Source of the DNA: Salinactinospora qingdaonensis
GTDB lineage: Bacteria > Actinomycetota > Actinomycetes > Streptosporangiales > Streptosporangiaceae
Reading direction: 5' to 3'
Length of the DNA stretch: 64,000 nucleotides
NCBI RefSeq assembly: GCF_039539445.1
Contig: NZ_BAABDD010000014.1
Coordinates: 62,001 to 126,000 of the forward strand
The position numbers and the translations under genes were made by a program. This document shows, one piece after another, positions 25,727-34,125 of this stretch (the stretch's first letter is position 1; every line of letters begins with the position of its first letter). The notes under the pieces were generated by a model, which had not been told where the DNA came from, made no database searches, and was given only the letters and a program-made list of their open reading frames with translations.

Positions 25727-26122
25727 GACCTTCTTCTCCTGACGACGGTGATGCTGCCGGGTGTTTCGGCCCGGCGGCGGCGCGCTGGGTGACCCGTCTC
25801 GTTTCGCGACGGACACGAGACGAGCGGCGGCCCGGCCGTCGCTGTCGGTGCCCGAAACGAAACCGCCCGGTCTGCACCCGCGTCGCGGATAACAACCCTA
25901 AAACCCTAATCTGTGCGCCCGCTCGCCACCTCAACTGCCCCTGTCCAGCTTGTCGCGTGTGTCCTGAGTCTGGGGAAGGTAGTGTGATCCGCCCGATCCC
26001 CCCAGCACGCGGGGGTTCTGGCACGGAGGCGGGGGCTCACCCCCTGTTAAACTGATTCGAGAGTCCGGCCCACAGATGGCCGGAATCGTGCTGTGGGCCG
26101 CACCGAGGCCCCACCCCGTTGG
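25727..26122. other. Intergenic region between mdh and tRNA
   Basis: 396 bp without a recognisable gene. It must contain the minus-strand mdh promoter and the plus-strand tRNA promoter. AACCCTAAAACCCTAA at about 25893 is the only notable low-complexity stretch. Confidence 0.4.
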
Positions 26123-26196
26123 GGGCCGGTAGCTCAGATGGTCAGAGCAGCGGACTCATAATCCGTGGGTCGCGGGTTCGAGCCCCGCCCGGCCTA
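26123..26196 (+). tRNA. tRNA-Met (CAT anticodon), elongator type
   Basis: A 74-nt cloverleaf: acceptor GGGCCGG pairs with CCGGCCT (one G-U at the end), D-arm GCTC/GAGC, anticodon loop CTCATAA with CAT, and T-arm GCGGG-TTCGAGC-CCCGC, with A as discriminator. CCA is not encoded. A closing G-U pair is also recalled for the mycobacterial elongator tRNA-Met. A lysidine-modified tRNA-Ile2 would look similar and cannot be fully excluded. Confidence 0.85.
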
Positions 26197-26501
26197 CTCC
26201 TTGCCACCGGCGGCCCGAGCAGCATTGCCGGATAAAATCTTTCTTACAGGGGCATGGGGTTAGGAAAAGGTTCCCCCTCGCCGAAGAGTTCCAGAGTGGC
26301 CCGGCCCTTGCTTCCGGCTTCGTCTCTGGCAGGCGCGCAGCCGCTTCGCTGCGCCGCTCCTCGTTACCGGCCGCGGTCCGGTGGTCGCCGCTGCGTCCCG
26401 AAGAGTAAACGTTTTTATATCCGCTCTGTTGTCCCGGTTCGTACATTGATGAGCGAGCACCTAAGATTTTTCATGTTGCCGTGGAGAAAAAGAGGTAGGC
26501 G
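26197..26501. other. Intergenic region after the tRNA
   Basis: 305 bp with no gene recognised. The AT-richer part at about 26405-26485 is likely the promoter of the following methyltransferase gene. Confidence 0.35.
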
Positions 26502-27353
26502 ATGAGCAGTTCCGATCGGGACCCTTCCCACGAGGGTGACATTCACCGGTTTCCCCCGGACATTGACATGTCCGTACCGTCCATCGCCCGTACCTACGAC
26601 GCCATCCTTGGCGGGAAGGACAACTTCGAGCCCGATCGGGCCGCGGCCCGCGTCTTCGCCGACAGTATTCCCAAGGTGCGCGAATGCGCTTGGGAAAACC
26701 GCGAAGCCCTCATCCGGGGAGTGCAGTACCTGTCCCGCGTCGCCGGCGTCGACCAGTTCCTCGACATCGGTAGCGGCTTGCCCACCGAGCGCAACACCCA
26801 CGAGGCCGCTCAAGAGATCAATCCCGAGGCCCGCGTCGTCTATGTCGACAACGACCCGATCGTGCTGGCTCACGGGCGTGCGCTGCTAGCCACGAACAAC
26901 ACCACCAGCGTGGTTACCGCTGACCTGCGTGATCCCCACGCCATCCTGACCGCGCCCGAGGCTAAGCGGATGCTGGACTTCGACCGCCCCATCGCGCTGA
27001 TGATCGTGGGCATCCTCATGCACATCAGCGACACCGAGGAGCCCAACCGTCTCATCGGTGAGCTGGTCGACGCGCTGCCCTCGGGCAGTTATCTGTTCAT
27101 CACCTCCTGGCCCGACACCGGCGACCCGGCCCAAAAGTCGCTGGAGCGCGCCGCGGTGCAGACCTTGGGCAACGGCTGGGCGCGCCCCGTCGACGATCTG
27201 TTGGCCCACTTCGTTGGGCTGGACCTCGTGCCGCCGGGGTTGCAGTACATCGCCCAGTGGTTCCCCGAGACCCCCGAGGTGCCCGTGCCCGACTTCGAGG
27301 ACATGGAACCCTTCCAGCGCACCCAGATGGCCGGTATCGCCTACAAGCCCTAA
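26502..27353 (+). CDS. SAM-dependent methyltransferase, SAV2177 type (DUF574), second copy
   Basis: Protein of 283 residues, paralogue of the gene at 14561. It shares PSIARTYDAILGGKDNF, the motif I DIGSGLPTERNTHEAA and VVYVDNDPIVLAHGRALL. It has an N-terminal acidic tail (SSDRDPSHEGD). AGAGGT precedes the ATG. Substrate unknown. The two copies are about 11 kb apart and differ clearly in sequence, so this is not a recent duplication. Confidence 0.88.
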   Translation: MSSSDRDPSHEGDIHRFPPDIDMSVPSIARTYDAILGGKDNFEPDRAAARVFADSIPKVRECAWENREALIRGVQYLSRVAGVDQFLDIGSGLPTERNTHEAAQEINPEARVVYVDNDPIVLAHGRALLATNNTTSVVTADLRDPHAILTAPEAKRMLDFDRPIALMIVGILMHISDTEEPNRLIGELVDALPSGSYLFITSWPDTGDPAQKSLERAAVQTLGNGWARPVDDLLAHFVGLDLVPPGLQYIAQWFPETPEVPVPDFEDMEPFQRTQMAGIAYKP

Positions 27354-27469
27354 GCTCGCCCGCGTCGAGGCTGGGTAGGGGCGCGTTACCCGTTGGTGCC
27401 CCTGGGACGCGGGAGAGCGTGGCAGATCGTGCCCGGCGCGCTCTCTCAGGCACCGGCTGTGGGCCGTGC

Positions 27470-28489
27470 TCACGTCCGCAGGGCCGCCCACGTGTGCGCT
27501 GGCCCCGGATCGTCGGCGCGCTCGGTGGGCAGCACCCGGCCCAAGCGCGCCAGATGGTCCAGGGTGCGGGGCGTCAACCCGTCACCGGCCATGCCCGAAC
27601 GCAATGCTTCCAGGATCTCGTGGTAGGCCGGGGTCGCCGGGCCGGTGCCGTTGAACTCGCGCCACCACTGCTCGTTGAGGTAGCTGGCTAGGGCGGAGGC
27701 CAGCGCGGCGTCGTCGGGCAGGCCCGATAGTGCGCTGACTTTGCCCCGCAGGCCGAGGGTGTCGAGCACGTGTTCCATGATCGCGCGCGAGGTCAGCGCG
27801 GGCAGGGTGCGGTTGCTCGCGGTGCTGACCGCATACGAGACAGGGGAGCGGTAACGCGGCGAGCGCCATACCGGAGCTTGGGCGATGTAGCCCAGCGTCG
27901 AGCGTAGGCTCGCGCCGCCGGTCAGTTCCACGCCGGAGACGCTGGCCAGGGCGTACATCCCGGTCGTGACCCCCTCGCTGGCGTTGAGTACGCGCAGCAG
28001 GTCGCGGTCGGCCAGGCACACGTGCACATCCAGCACGGTGTCGGCGGTGAAGCGTTCGTCCATCAGCAGTTCGCCGTAGAAGTAGCCGTGGCCGTGCGGC
28101 CCGCATACGGCGATGTCGGCCCCGGCGATCCTGCCGCTGAGCATGGGAATCCAGGAGTCGACGCCGTTGGGGGGCTCGTAGTTGTAGTTGGCCAGTTTCA
28201 TCCGCAGCGTCGCGGGGTTGCGGTTGGCGCCGTAGGCCAGGACGGGGAAGCGTTCGGCCAGCCCGGGCAGCCCTAGCCTGGCCAGGGCCGTCTCCAGCGG
28301 GATACGCCCCTGCGGGGCGTCGATTTCGTAGTGGCCGCCGGGGCCGTCGCCCACGATCGGCCGTACCGTGTCCTCGCACAGCAGGTAGGGTCCGCTGGGG
28401 CATTCCCCCGGGTAGGTCTCGGGGAATGTGCGGGCGGGCTTCCACCGGTCGATGGGGAAGCCGGGGACAGCGGGCGACGGGTCGGGCAT
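27470..28489 (-). CDS. Conserved protein of unknown function with a YGANRNP motif
   Basis: Soluble protein of 339 residues. LAYGANRNPATLRMKL resembles the YGS/AN signature of gamma-glutamylcyclotransferase-like folds, followed by HGHGYFYGELL and a strand with DVHVCLADRDLL, but the overall length and remaining sequence do not match a family I can name. The Met at 28489 is chosen since MPDPSP begins a Pro-rich N-terminus common in such proteins; the ribosome site (GAAGAG) is weak. It is convergent with the methyltransferase gene. Confidence 0.6.
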   Translation of the reverse strand: MPDPSPAVPGFPIDRWKPARTFPETYPGECPSGPYLLCEDTVRPIVGDGPGGHYEIDAPQGRIPLETALARLGLPGLAERFPVLAYGANRNPATLRMKLANYNYEPPNGVDSWIPMLSGRIAGADIAVCGPHGHGYFYGELLMDERFTADTVLDVHVCLADRDLLRVLNASEGVTTGMYALASVSGVELTGGASLRSTLGYIAQAPVWRSPRYRSPVSYAVSTASNRTLPALTSRAIMEHVLDTLGLRGKVSALSGLPDDAALASALASYLNEQWWREFNGTGPATPAYHEILEALRSGMAGDGLTPRTLDHLARLGRVLPTERADDPGPAHTWAALRT

Positions 28490-28933
28490 TAACGTCTCTT
28501 CTCTAGCGGTGGCGATCGCGGCGGGCAGCGCGCATCCCAGGGAAGGGGACGGGGCCACGGTGGAGAAGATACCTTCGCCGTGCTGAGGCCAAAAGGTGTC
28601 TGATGCCGCATGAGGGGCGCGGACGGCACGGCACACGACCTAAGCAAACGTGAAAATACCTAGTATTACTTTCGCTTCTAATGGTGCTGGATTCTTGTTT
28701 TCACGCTTCGTGTCTCCTTGATTGCATTTCTGGTGAAGGGTGTTGTTCTGAGGCGTGTGAGGGTGGGAAAGATCAACACTCCCCTTCCGTTGCCATTTTC
28801 CGTGAAAATGTGTGTCGTTCTCCGTCGCGCGTTCTACCATTAATCAGGCTGTGTCGAGTCACGGCGCCACGGGGCGGGGTGGGCGGCGGGACTGTACTGT
28901 TCGCGCACGGGGGGAGGGGAGGGTGGTTGTCTC
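28490..28933. other. Divergent intergenic region
   Basis: 444 bp with no supported gene. The stretch 28640-28850 is AT-richer and probably holds promoters for both flanking genes. Short plus-strand frames in it lack a ribosome site. Confidence 0.4.
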
Positions 28934-29722
28934 GTGGATGCTCAGGTCATCGTCGGTATATGTGCGGTCGTGGCGACCATAGTGGGCGCGTTGATCCAGC
29001 GCACGTGGAACTGGAACCGCGACCGAGCGCCGCGCCGCTCAGAGTCGTTGGAGTACGGCGCGATTCGCGAGGGATCGGCGTTCAGTGTTCATGATCTGGT
29101 TAAGGTCTTGGATCTTCGGGAGAGTCCCAGTCGGGGTGAGGAAACGACCGGCGTCGCACGGCTCACGGATTCCTACCTCATACGGCGCGAATCCAACGAC
29201 GGCAATGGCGCCATTTTTCTCTACAGCACCAGCGGCGAGCTATCCGGAGAATGCGTAAGCCACCCCACGAAACATCAGTGGGGAGAATACGCTTCCGGCC
29301 ACATGGCGGTGAACCGGGTGATCGCCGTGGACTTGGAGCACCTCGCCGCGAAGAACATGGTGCGGGTGACCAACGAGATCGTTTTCCGGGGCGCCTACGA
29401 CAAGCGCCCCCAAGAGACGTTCGAGACCCACATCGAGCGTCCGGTGCGCTCGCTGACTTTCGTGCTCATCTTCGATCCCGCCTACCCCTGCTCCAGCGCC
29501 ACGGGCGAGGCCAAGCTCGGTCGCGGCCAACCCCGTCAGTTAACGGGTGAGCACCGTCCTCTCGTCACCCAGGAGGGCACGATGCTGTACTGGCGCATCC
29601 TGCCCACCAAAGGCAAGTGGCTGCCCACCGAAGCCAACTACATTCTCAAATGGCAGTGGGGCCCCCGAAAGCCGGCTGCCGCCGAAGTCACCCCCAGTTC
29701 CAGGGAAGCCGAGGGCTCTTAA
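28934..29722 (+). CDS. Membrane-anchored protein of unknown function
   Basis: Protein of 262 residues with one N-terminal membrane segment (VIVGICAVVATIVGALI) and a cytoplasmic-side basic stretch (RTWNWNRDRAPRR). The remainder looks like a soluble beta-rich domain with no family I recognise. The GTG start follows GGGGAGGG at a rather long distance. It is alone on its strand, followed by a couple of dispersed elements. Confidence 0.6.
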   Translation: MDAQVIVGICAVVATIVGALIQRTWNWNRDRAPRRSESLEYGAIREGSAFSVHDLVKVLDLRESPSRGEETTGVARLTDSYLIRRESNDGNGAIFLYSTSGELSGECVSHPTKHQWGEYASGHMAVNRVIAVDLEHLAAKNMVRVTNEIVFRGAYDKRPQETFETHIERPVRSLTFVLIFDPAYPCSSATGEAKLGRGQPRQLTGEHRPLVTQEGTMLYWRILPTKGKWLPTEANYILKWQWGPRKPAAAEVTPSSREAEGS

Positions 29723-29818
29723 AGCGGTAGTGCCCCCCGGGGGTGCTTCTCTGGGTTTGTCACGCCGGGGGTGGGGTGTAGGTGGGTGTGTGTCGGGGGT
29801 GGGTGGGGGTGTTCGTCG

Positions 29819-30098
29819 TTCGCTCGTGCCTCGATCGCTTCGCGATCTCGGCAGCTTTGACGCATCGCTGTTGTGCCGGGTGCTGCTGGTGTGGGGGGTA
29901 TGCCGGTGGGGTGGCGGCTGAGAACACGCCGGAACCCGCCGAGCCGCCCCGCTCCCGTGTGCCCGGTTGCGGTGGTGGTCTCGTTCCCGTCTGCCCGGTT
30001 ACGGCGTCGGCCCCAGCCCCCGTCGTGACACCCGTGCCACCTCAGGCACAGCCCGCCCCGGGCTGCTGAGATCGCGCAGCGATCAAGGCACGAGCGAG
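29819..30098. repeat. Inverted couple of dispersed elements, copies F and G
   Basis: Core F (29819-29855, plus orientation, minus-strand loop GAA) and core G (30062-30098, minus orientation, loop GCA) face each other across about 205 bp. The sequence between has no gene. The flanks of F are unusually G/T-rich (29765-29815). This couple fills most of the 529-bp gap between the unknown membrane protein and the ABC importer. Confidence 0.65.
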
Positions 30099-30182
30099 GA
30101 GAAACCCCGCATGCTCTCCCCAGACCGAAGCCACACCCCGCCACATTGCCCCCGGGGGGTCGGTCGGGCGCTGCACACGTGA

Positions 30183-30216
30183 CGGTGCCGCGAGCCGGGG
30201 CAGGCTCGCGGCACCG
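30183..30216 (-). terminator. GC-rich hairpin at the end of the second ABC operon
   Basis: Perfect 14-bp stem (CGGTGCCGCGAGCC at 30183-30196, GGCTCGCGGCACCG at 30203-30216) with a 6-base loop, 36 bp beyond the ATPase stop on the minus strand. No T-run follows, as is frequent in actinomycete terminators. Confidence 0.7.
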
Positions 30217-30251
30217 TTGAGAGACACCCGCCGGGCCGGTCGGCCCGTGGG

Positions 30252-30992
30252 TCAGGTGGCCACCAGGTCGAGTGCCTCGAAGCGGCGCATGATGTCGGCG
30301 CGCGCCAGCGCCACCTCGTCGGAGGTAGCGTCGCGGGGGAAGGGCAGGTCCATGGTCACCTCCTCGACCAGGTGCCCGCCCTTGGCGAACATCAAAATCC
30401 GGGTGGACAGCTCCACCGCCTCCGTGACGTCGTGCGTGACGAACAGGACGGTCTTCTTGGTGCGGGTCCACAGCTCGTGCAGCTCGCGCCGGAGCGAGCG
30501 CCCCGTGATCGCGTCCAGGTGGCTGAACGGCTCATCCATGAGCAACAGGTCGGGCTCGGTCGAAAACGCCCGGGCGATGCCGGCCCGCTGCTGCATACCC
30601 CCCGAGAGTTGGGAGGGGTATTGCTTGCCGGTATGGCCCAGCTCCACCATCTCCAGATAGCGCTGGCAGCGTTCGCGTGTCTCCTTGTCCCGCACGTCTT
30701 GCACGAACAGCAGGTTGTCCATGACCGTGCGCCACGGCAGCAGCCGCGCGGCCTGGAACACGTAGCCCAGTCGGGCCTGGCGTTCGCCTTCGGTGATCTC
30801 CAGCTTGCCCGAGGTCGCCGTCTCGATCCCCGAGAGGATGTTGAGCAGCGTGGACTTGCCGCAGCCGGACGGCCCGATGACGCTGACGAACTCTTGGCCC
30901 GACACCTCAAAAGACACGTCGTTGAGGGCCACGACCTTGGAATCGTCGGTGATGAACTCCTTGCGCAGCTTCTCCAGTCGAATGGTTGCCAC
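30252..30992 (-). CDS. ABC transporter ATP-binding protein (SsuB/TauB-like)
   Basis: ATPase of the second importer, 246 residues. Walker A GPSGCGKST, Q-loop in VFQAARLLPW, signature LSGGMQQRAG, Walker B LLLMDEPF and H-loop VTHDVTEA are complete. The GTG start lies one base behind the permease stop, with AAGGAG inside the permease gene. It is the last gene of a minus-strand operon (binding protein, two permeases, ATPase), the same order as at 526-4062 but with divergent sequence. Confidence 0.9.
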   Translation of the reverse strand: MATIRLEKLRKEFITDDSKVVALNDVSFEVSGQEFVSVIGPSGCGKSTLLNILSGIETATSGKLEITEGERQARLGYVFQAARLLPWRTVMDNLLFVQDVRDKETRERCQRYLEMVELGHTGKQYPSQLSGGMQQRAGIARAFSTEPDLLLMDEPFSHLDAITGRSLRRELHELWTRTKKTVLFVTHDVTEAVELSTRILMFAKGGHLVEEVTMDLPFPRDATSDEVALARADIMRRFEALDLVAT

Positions 30993-30993
30993 G

Positions 30994-31872
30994 TCAGGCT
31001 CCTTCCTTCGCCGGTGCTTCGCTGGCAGGTTCGGGGATCTCCCGGCTCGTGGTGGCGCGCCAGCGGAAGACGTAGTTGGACAGGCGACCGAACACGAGCC
31101 GTTCGATCAAGATGGCGACCAGGATGAAGAACAGGGCGTAGCCGACGATGCCCTGCGAGCGGTGCGCGTCGTACCAGAACTTGATGACCCAGCCCGCGCC
31201 CGAGGTGGAGGCCCACACCTCGGCCAGCACCAGCCCCTTCCAAGCGTTGGCGAAGCCATAGCGCAGAGCGGCGAAGAAGAACGGCATCAGCGACGGGAAG
31301 ATCACGTGGCGGATCGTGCGCCAGCGCGAGACCCCGTAGGCGGCGCTCATGTCGAGCAGTTCCTTGGGCACGTTGCGCACACCTTCGGCGATGTTGATCA
31401 CCACGAAGGTGACGGCGGCCAGCGTGACCGTGATCACCGGAGCGAGGTTGCCAAAGCCGAACCACATGCCGGCCACCAGCGCCCACACCAACGAGGGCAT
31501 GGCCAGCCCGACCACGACGAAGTCGTGGAGGAAGTGCTCGACCGGCTTGTACATCCCCATCGCCAGCCCGATCGGGGTGCCGATAGCAAAGGCGATGGCC
31601 AGTCCCACGCCCAGCCGCTCGAAGCTCAGCCCGAACGACATGTACAGCGTCTCCGGTGCCACGGTGACCGCGCGCACCTCGTTCCACATGAACTCCAGCA
31701 CCTGAGCGGGCGGGGGAATCAGCTCGCTCGGGATGACCAACGTCGCCAACTGCCACGCCACCAGCAGCGAAATCCAGGACATGATCCGGGCGCTGCGGTT
31801 GGCCTTGAGCACGTTGACCAGCTTCGCGCCCGAGGAGGGCAGCGCCGGTCGCCGCAGGGTCGTAGCGCTCAC
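30994..31872 (-). CDS. ABC transporter permease, second subunit
   Basis: Permease of 292 residues with about six membrane segments and an EAA loop around DMSAAYGVSRWRTIRHVIFP. The GTG at 31872 overlaps the stop of the previous permease (GTGA). The frame is open far upstream, but this part only mirrors the other permease gene. A charged C-terminal tail (EIPEPASEAPAKEGA) is cytoplasmic. Confidence 0.87.
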   Translation of the reverse strand: MSATTLRRPALPSSGAKLVNVLKANRSARIMSWISLLVAWQLATLVIPSELIPPPAQVLEFMWNEVRAVTVAPETLYMSFGLSFERLGVGLAIAFAIGTPIGLAMGMYKPVEHFLHDFVVVGLAMPSLVWALVAGMWFGFGNLAPVITVTLAAVTFVVINIAEGVRNVPKELLDMSAAYGVSRWRTIRHVIFPSLMPFFFAALRYGFANAWKGLVLAEVWASTSGAGWVIKFWYDAHRSQGIVGYALFFILVAILIERLVFGRLSNYVFRWRATTSREIPEPASEAPAKEGA

Positions 31873-32732
31873 TTGGCCACCTCCGGGCGCCATTTGAGGA
31901 CGCGCTTCATCTGGCGCTGCAACACCACGCGTTCCAGGAACAGCGCGAAAGCGAAGAACAGCAGCACCCAGGCGAGGAAGCCCGTCATGGAGAACGACTG
32001 GAACTCGCGGCGCATCATGAACCCGATGCCGGCGGTGCCCACGATCACCTCGGTGAGGGTGGCGATCTTCCAGGCGATGGAGAAGCCGTAGCGCACCGCG
32101 GTGAAGAAGAACGGCGCCAGGAACGGGATGAAGACATGGCGCACGATCTGCCAGCGCGACCTGCGGTAGGCCCGGGCCATGCTCACCAGGTCCTCGGGCA
32201 TCGCCTTGACGCCCTCCACGACGTTGACCGTCACATAGGAGATCGAGGTGATGATCACCGCCACGATCGGCCCCAGTTGCCCCAGGCCGAAGACCATCGC
32301 GGTCAGCAGGGCAAACACCAGACCGGGGGTGGTCAGCGTGGCCATGACCCAGTCGCCGAAGAACGACTCCCACCAGCGGCTCCGCCCGATGAGCATGCCC
32401 AGAGCCGCGCCGAGCACGTAGGCGACGGTGAACCCGATGGCGATCGTCGACAGCGTGGCGCCGAAGTGGACCCACACCTCGCCGGAGACGATGATGTCGC
32501 GCATCTTCTCCAAGATCGCCAGCGGCGGTGGGACGATGAAGTCCGCCACCAGGAAGCTGGAGGCGAACTGCCACAGCCCGAAGAAGAAGACGTAGCCGCT
32601 GATGCGCCAGAACCAACGGCTACGCCGCTCGGCCCGCTGTTGTTGCCGCAGTTGCGCGTTGAGTTGCGCCTTCTCGTCGCTCTCTTGAGGCGAGGAGCTG
32701 GCGTCTGGCGATTCCACTGCGTTTGTTGCCAT
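31869..32732 (-). CDS. ABC transporter permease, first subunit
   Basis: Permease of 287 residues: charged, Gln-rich N-terminus (about 1-35), then six membrane segments, with an EAA loop at SMARAYRRSRWQIVRHVFIP. The ATG at 32732 is chosen since GGAGG lies at a normal distance; an in-frame GTG at 32738 sits right against it. With the other permease it probably forms a heterodimeric channel. Confidence 0.87.
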   Translation of the reverse strand: MATNAVESPDASSSPQESDEKAQLNAQLRQQQRAERRSRWFWRISGYVFFFGLWQFASSFLVADFIVPPPLAILEKMRDIIVSGEVWVHFGATLSTIAIGFTVAYVLGAALGMLIGRSRWWESFFGDWVMATLTTPGLVFALLTAMVFGLGQLGPIVAVIITSISYVTVNVVEGVKAMPEDLVSMARAYRRSRWQIVRHVFIPFLAPFFFTAVRYGFSIAWKIATLTEVIVGTAGIGFMMRREFQSFSMTGFLAWVLLFFAFALFLERVVLQRQMKRVLKWRPEVAK

Positions 32733-32759
32733 ACCCACCTCCGCGGGGGTCCGGGGCCG

Positions 32760-33860
32760 TCAGCCAAGCTCCGGCGGGTCGACCGCCTCGTAGCGGGGAA
32801 CCGGCGCGTCTTCTTCCATGAATCCGCTGTCCTTCATGAAGTCGTACAGCGACGTTTCGCCCTCGATCCAGTCCTGGTCCAGGTAAACCGTGTCCACGAA
32901 CCAGTCGTGTTCGCTGAGGTAGTCGTCCATGGCCTGAATGTCGGCCTCTTCCTCCACCGCGAAGTGCTGCGGGAAGTCGCGGATGATCTGGGTGCGGTCG
33001 CTCTCCCAGAGCTTGATGCCCTCCTCCCACATGGCCAGGAAGAGGGCAGCCTGCTCCCGGTTGTTCTCGAACCACTCCTCGGTGGCGGTGAACATGTTGC
33101 CCATGACGCCCCGGTGCTCGGAGCCGCGGACTTCGCCGTAGATCTGGTAAGGCAGCTTGTTGTCGTAGAGCACCCGGAGCCGGTCTTGGCGCAGCAGGCT
33201 GATCGCGGCTTCGGGAATGACCAGGGCGGCCTCGATGTCGCCGCGATCGACGTGCTCGGCCATGACGAAGTGGTCCTCGACCACCAGTTCGTAGTCCCCA
33301 CTGCCGACCTGGAAGTCCAGGTCGTGGAGCTCGCGGGCGAACATGCCCCACACCAGCGTCGACGACACCGCGCTGGGCACGCCGATGCGTGAACCCTTGG
33401 GGATGTCGGCCAGCGTCTGGTAGGGCTTGTCGGTCTTGACGATGGGGGTGATGCGCAGCAGGTTGTACTTGCCGAAGGTGACCGTCTTGATGCCGGTCTC
33501 CTCTTCCAGCAGCGGCAGCTCGTAGCTGGCCGTGGAGACGATGTCGCCGTGACCGCCGGCGAAGTAGGCGAACTCGTCCCACGTTGAGGAAGTCTCGATG
33601 ACCAGGCCGTGCTCTTTTTCGAACTTCTCCTGCACGCCCTGCTGCAACATGTAGTCCCATACCGGGTCCGGGGCGAAGGAGAAGCGCACCGGGGCCAGCG
33701 AACCGCCGCCTCCGCTGCTCTGTCCCTGGCCGCTGAGCATGCACGAGCTGAGGCTGGGCGCCAGCGCCACGGCGGCGCCGCCGATCGCGGCGCTGCGCAG
33801 GAAGTCCCGCCGTCCCAGCGCGGTCGAGCCGGTGCCCCCACGGGATGATCTGTTCCTCAT
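32760..33860 (-). CDS. ABC transporter substrate-binding lipoprotein with Tat signal
   Basis: Binding protein of 366 residues, NMT1/THI5-like. The signal has GRRDFLRSAAIGGAA, a twin-arginine motif, and then LSSC, a lipobox, so it is likely a Tat-exported lipoprotein; the other importer in this window uses a Sec-type signal. The mature part has VRFSFAPDPVWDYMLQQG and GSRIGVPSAVSSTLVWGMF, as in SsuA/TauA-like proteins. The ligand is unknown. The Tat route suggests folding before export. Confidence 0.82.
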   Translation of the reverse strand: MRNRSSRGGTGSTALGRRDFLRSAAIGGAAVALAPSLSSCMLSGQGQSSGGGGSLAPVRFSFAPDPVWDYMLQQGVQEKFEKEHGLVIETSSTWDEFAYFAGGHGDIVSTASYELPLLEEETGIKTVTFGKYNLLRITPIVKTDKPYQTLADIPKGSRIGVPSAVSSTLVWGMFARELHDLDFQVGSGDYELVVEDHFVMAEHVDRGDIEAALVIPEAAISLLRQDRLRVLYDNKLPYQIYGEVRGSEHRGVMGNMFTATEEWFENNREQAALFLAMWEEGIKLWESDRTQIIRDFPQHFAVEEEADIQAMDDYLSEHDWFVDTVYLDQDWIEGETSLYDFMKDSGFMEEDAPVPRYEAVDPPELG

Positions 33861-34125
33861 GTCAGTTCGCCCCTTTCAGGCGCCCCGGCCGCCAGACAGG
33901 GACGATAAAATTGATAAAATAAAATATAGGTTGGCTATTGGGTCGTTGGGCTTTCAACGACATCTCCCTTTAGCTGGCTGGTCACAGCCACGTCGGTGGT
34001 TGCCCGACCGAGAGCGGCGGTGGGGCGGAAAGCGCGGTTGCCAATGCGTCTGATCCGCTTCCACCGCTCAGCTCAACGGCGATCAGGTGGCACAGGTGGC
34101 GGAATCTGGACCGAAGAGTCGTTGC
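33861..34125 (-). promoter_or_regulatory. Promoter region of the second ABC operon
   Basis: The stretch 33900-33940 (ATAAAATTGATAAAATAAAA) is strikingly AT-rich against the local background and lies about 40-80 bp upstream of the binding-protein start. It is the likely promoter/operator. No gene is seen in the gap. Confidence 0.45.

Noticed and set aside
26123..26196. tRNA-Ile2 (lysidine-modified CAT)
   Set aside because: The terminal G-U pair fits actinobacterial elongator tRNA-Met as I recall it; not fully excluded.
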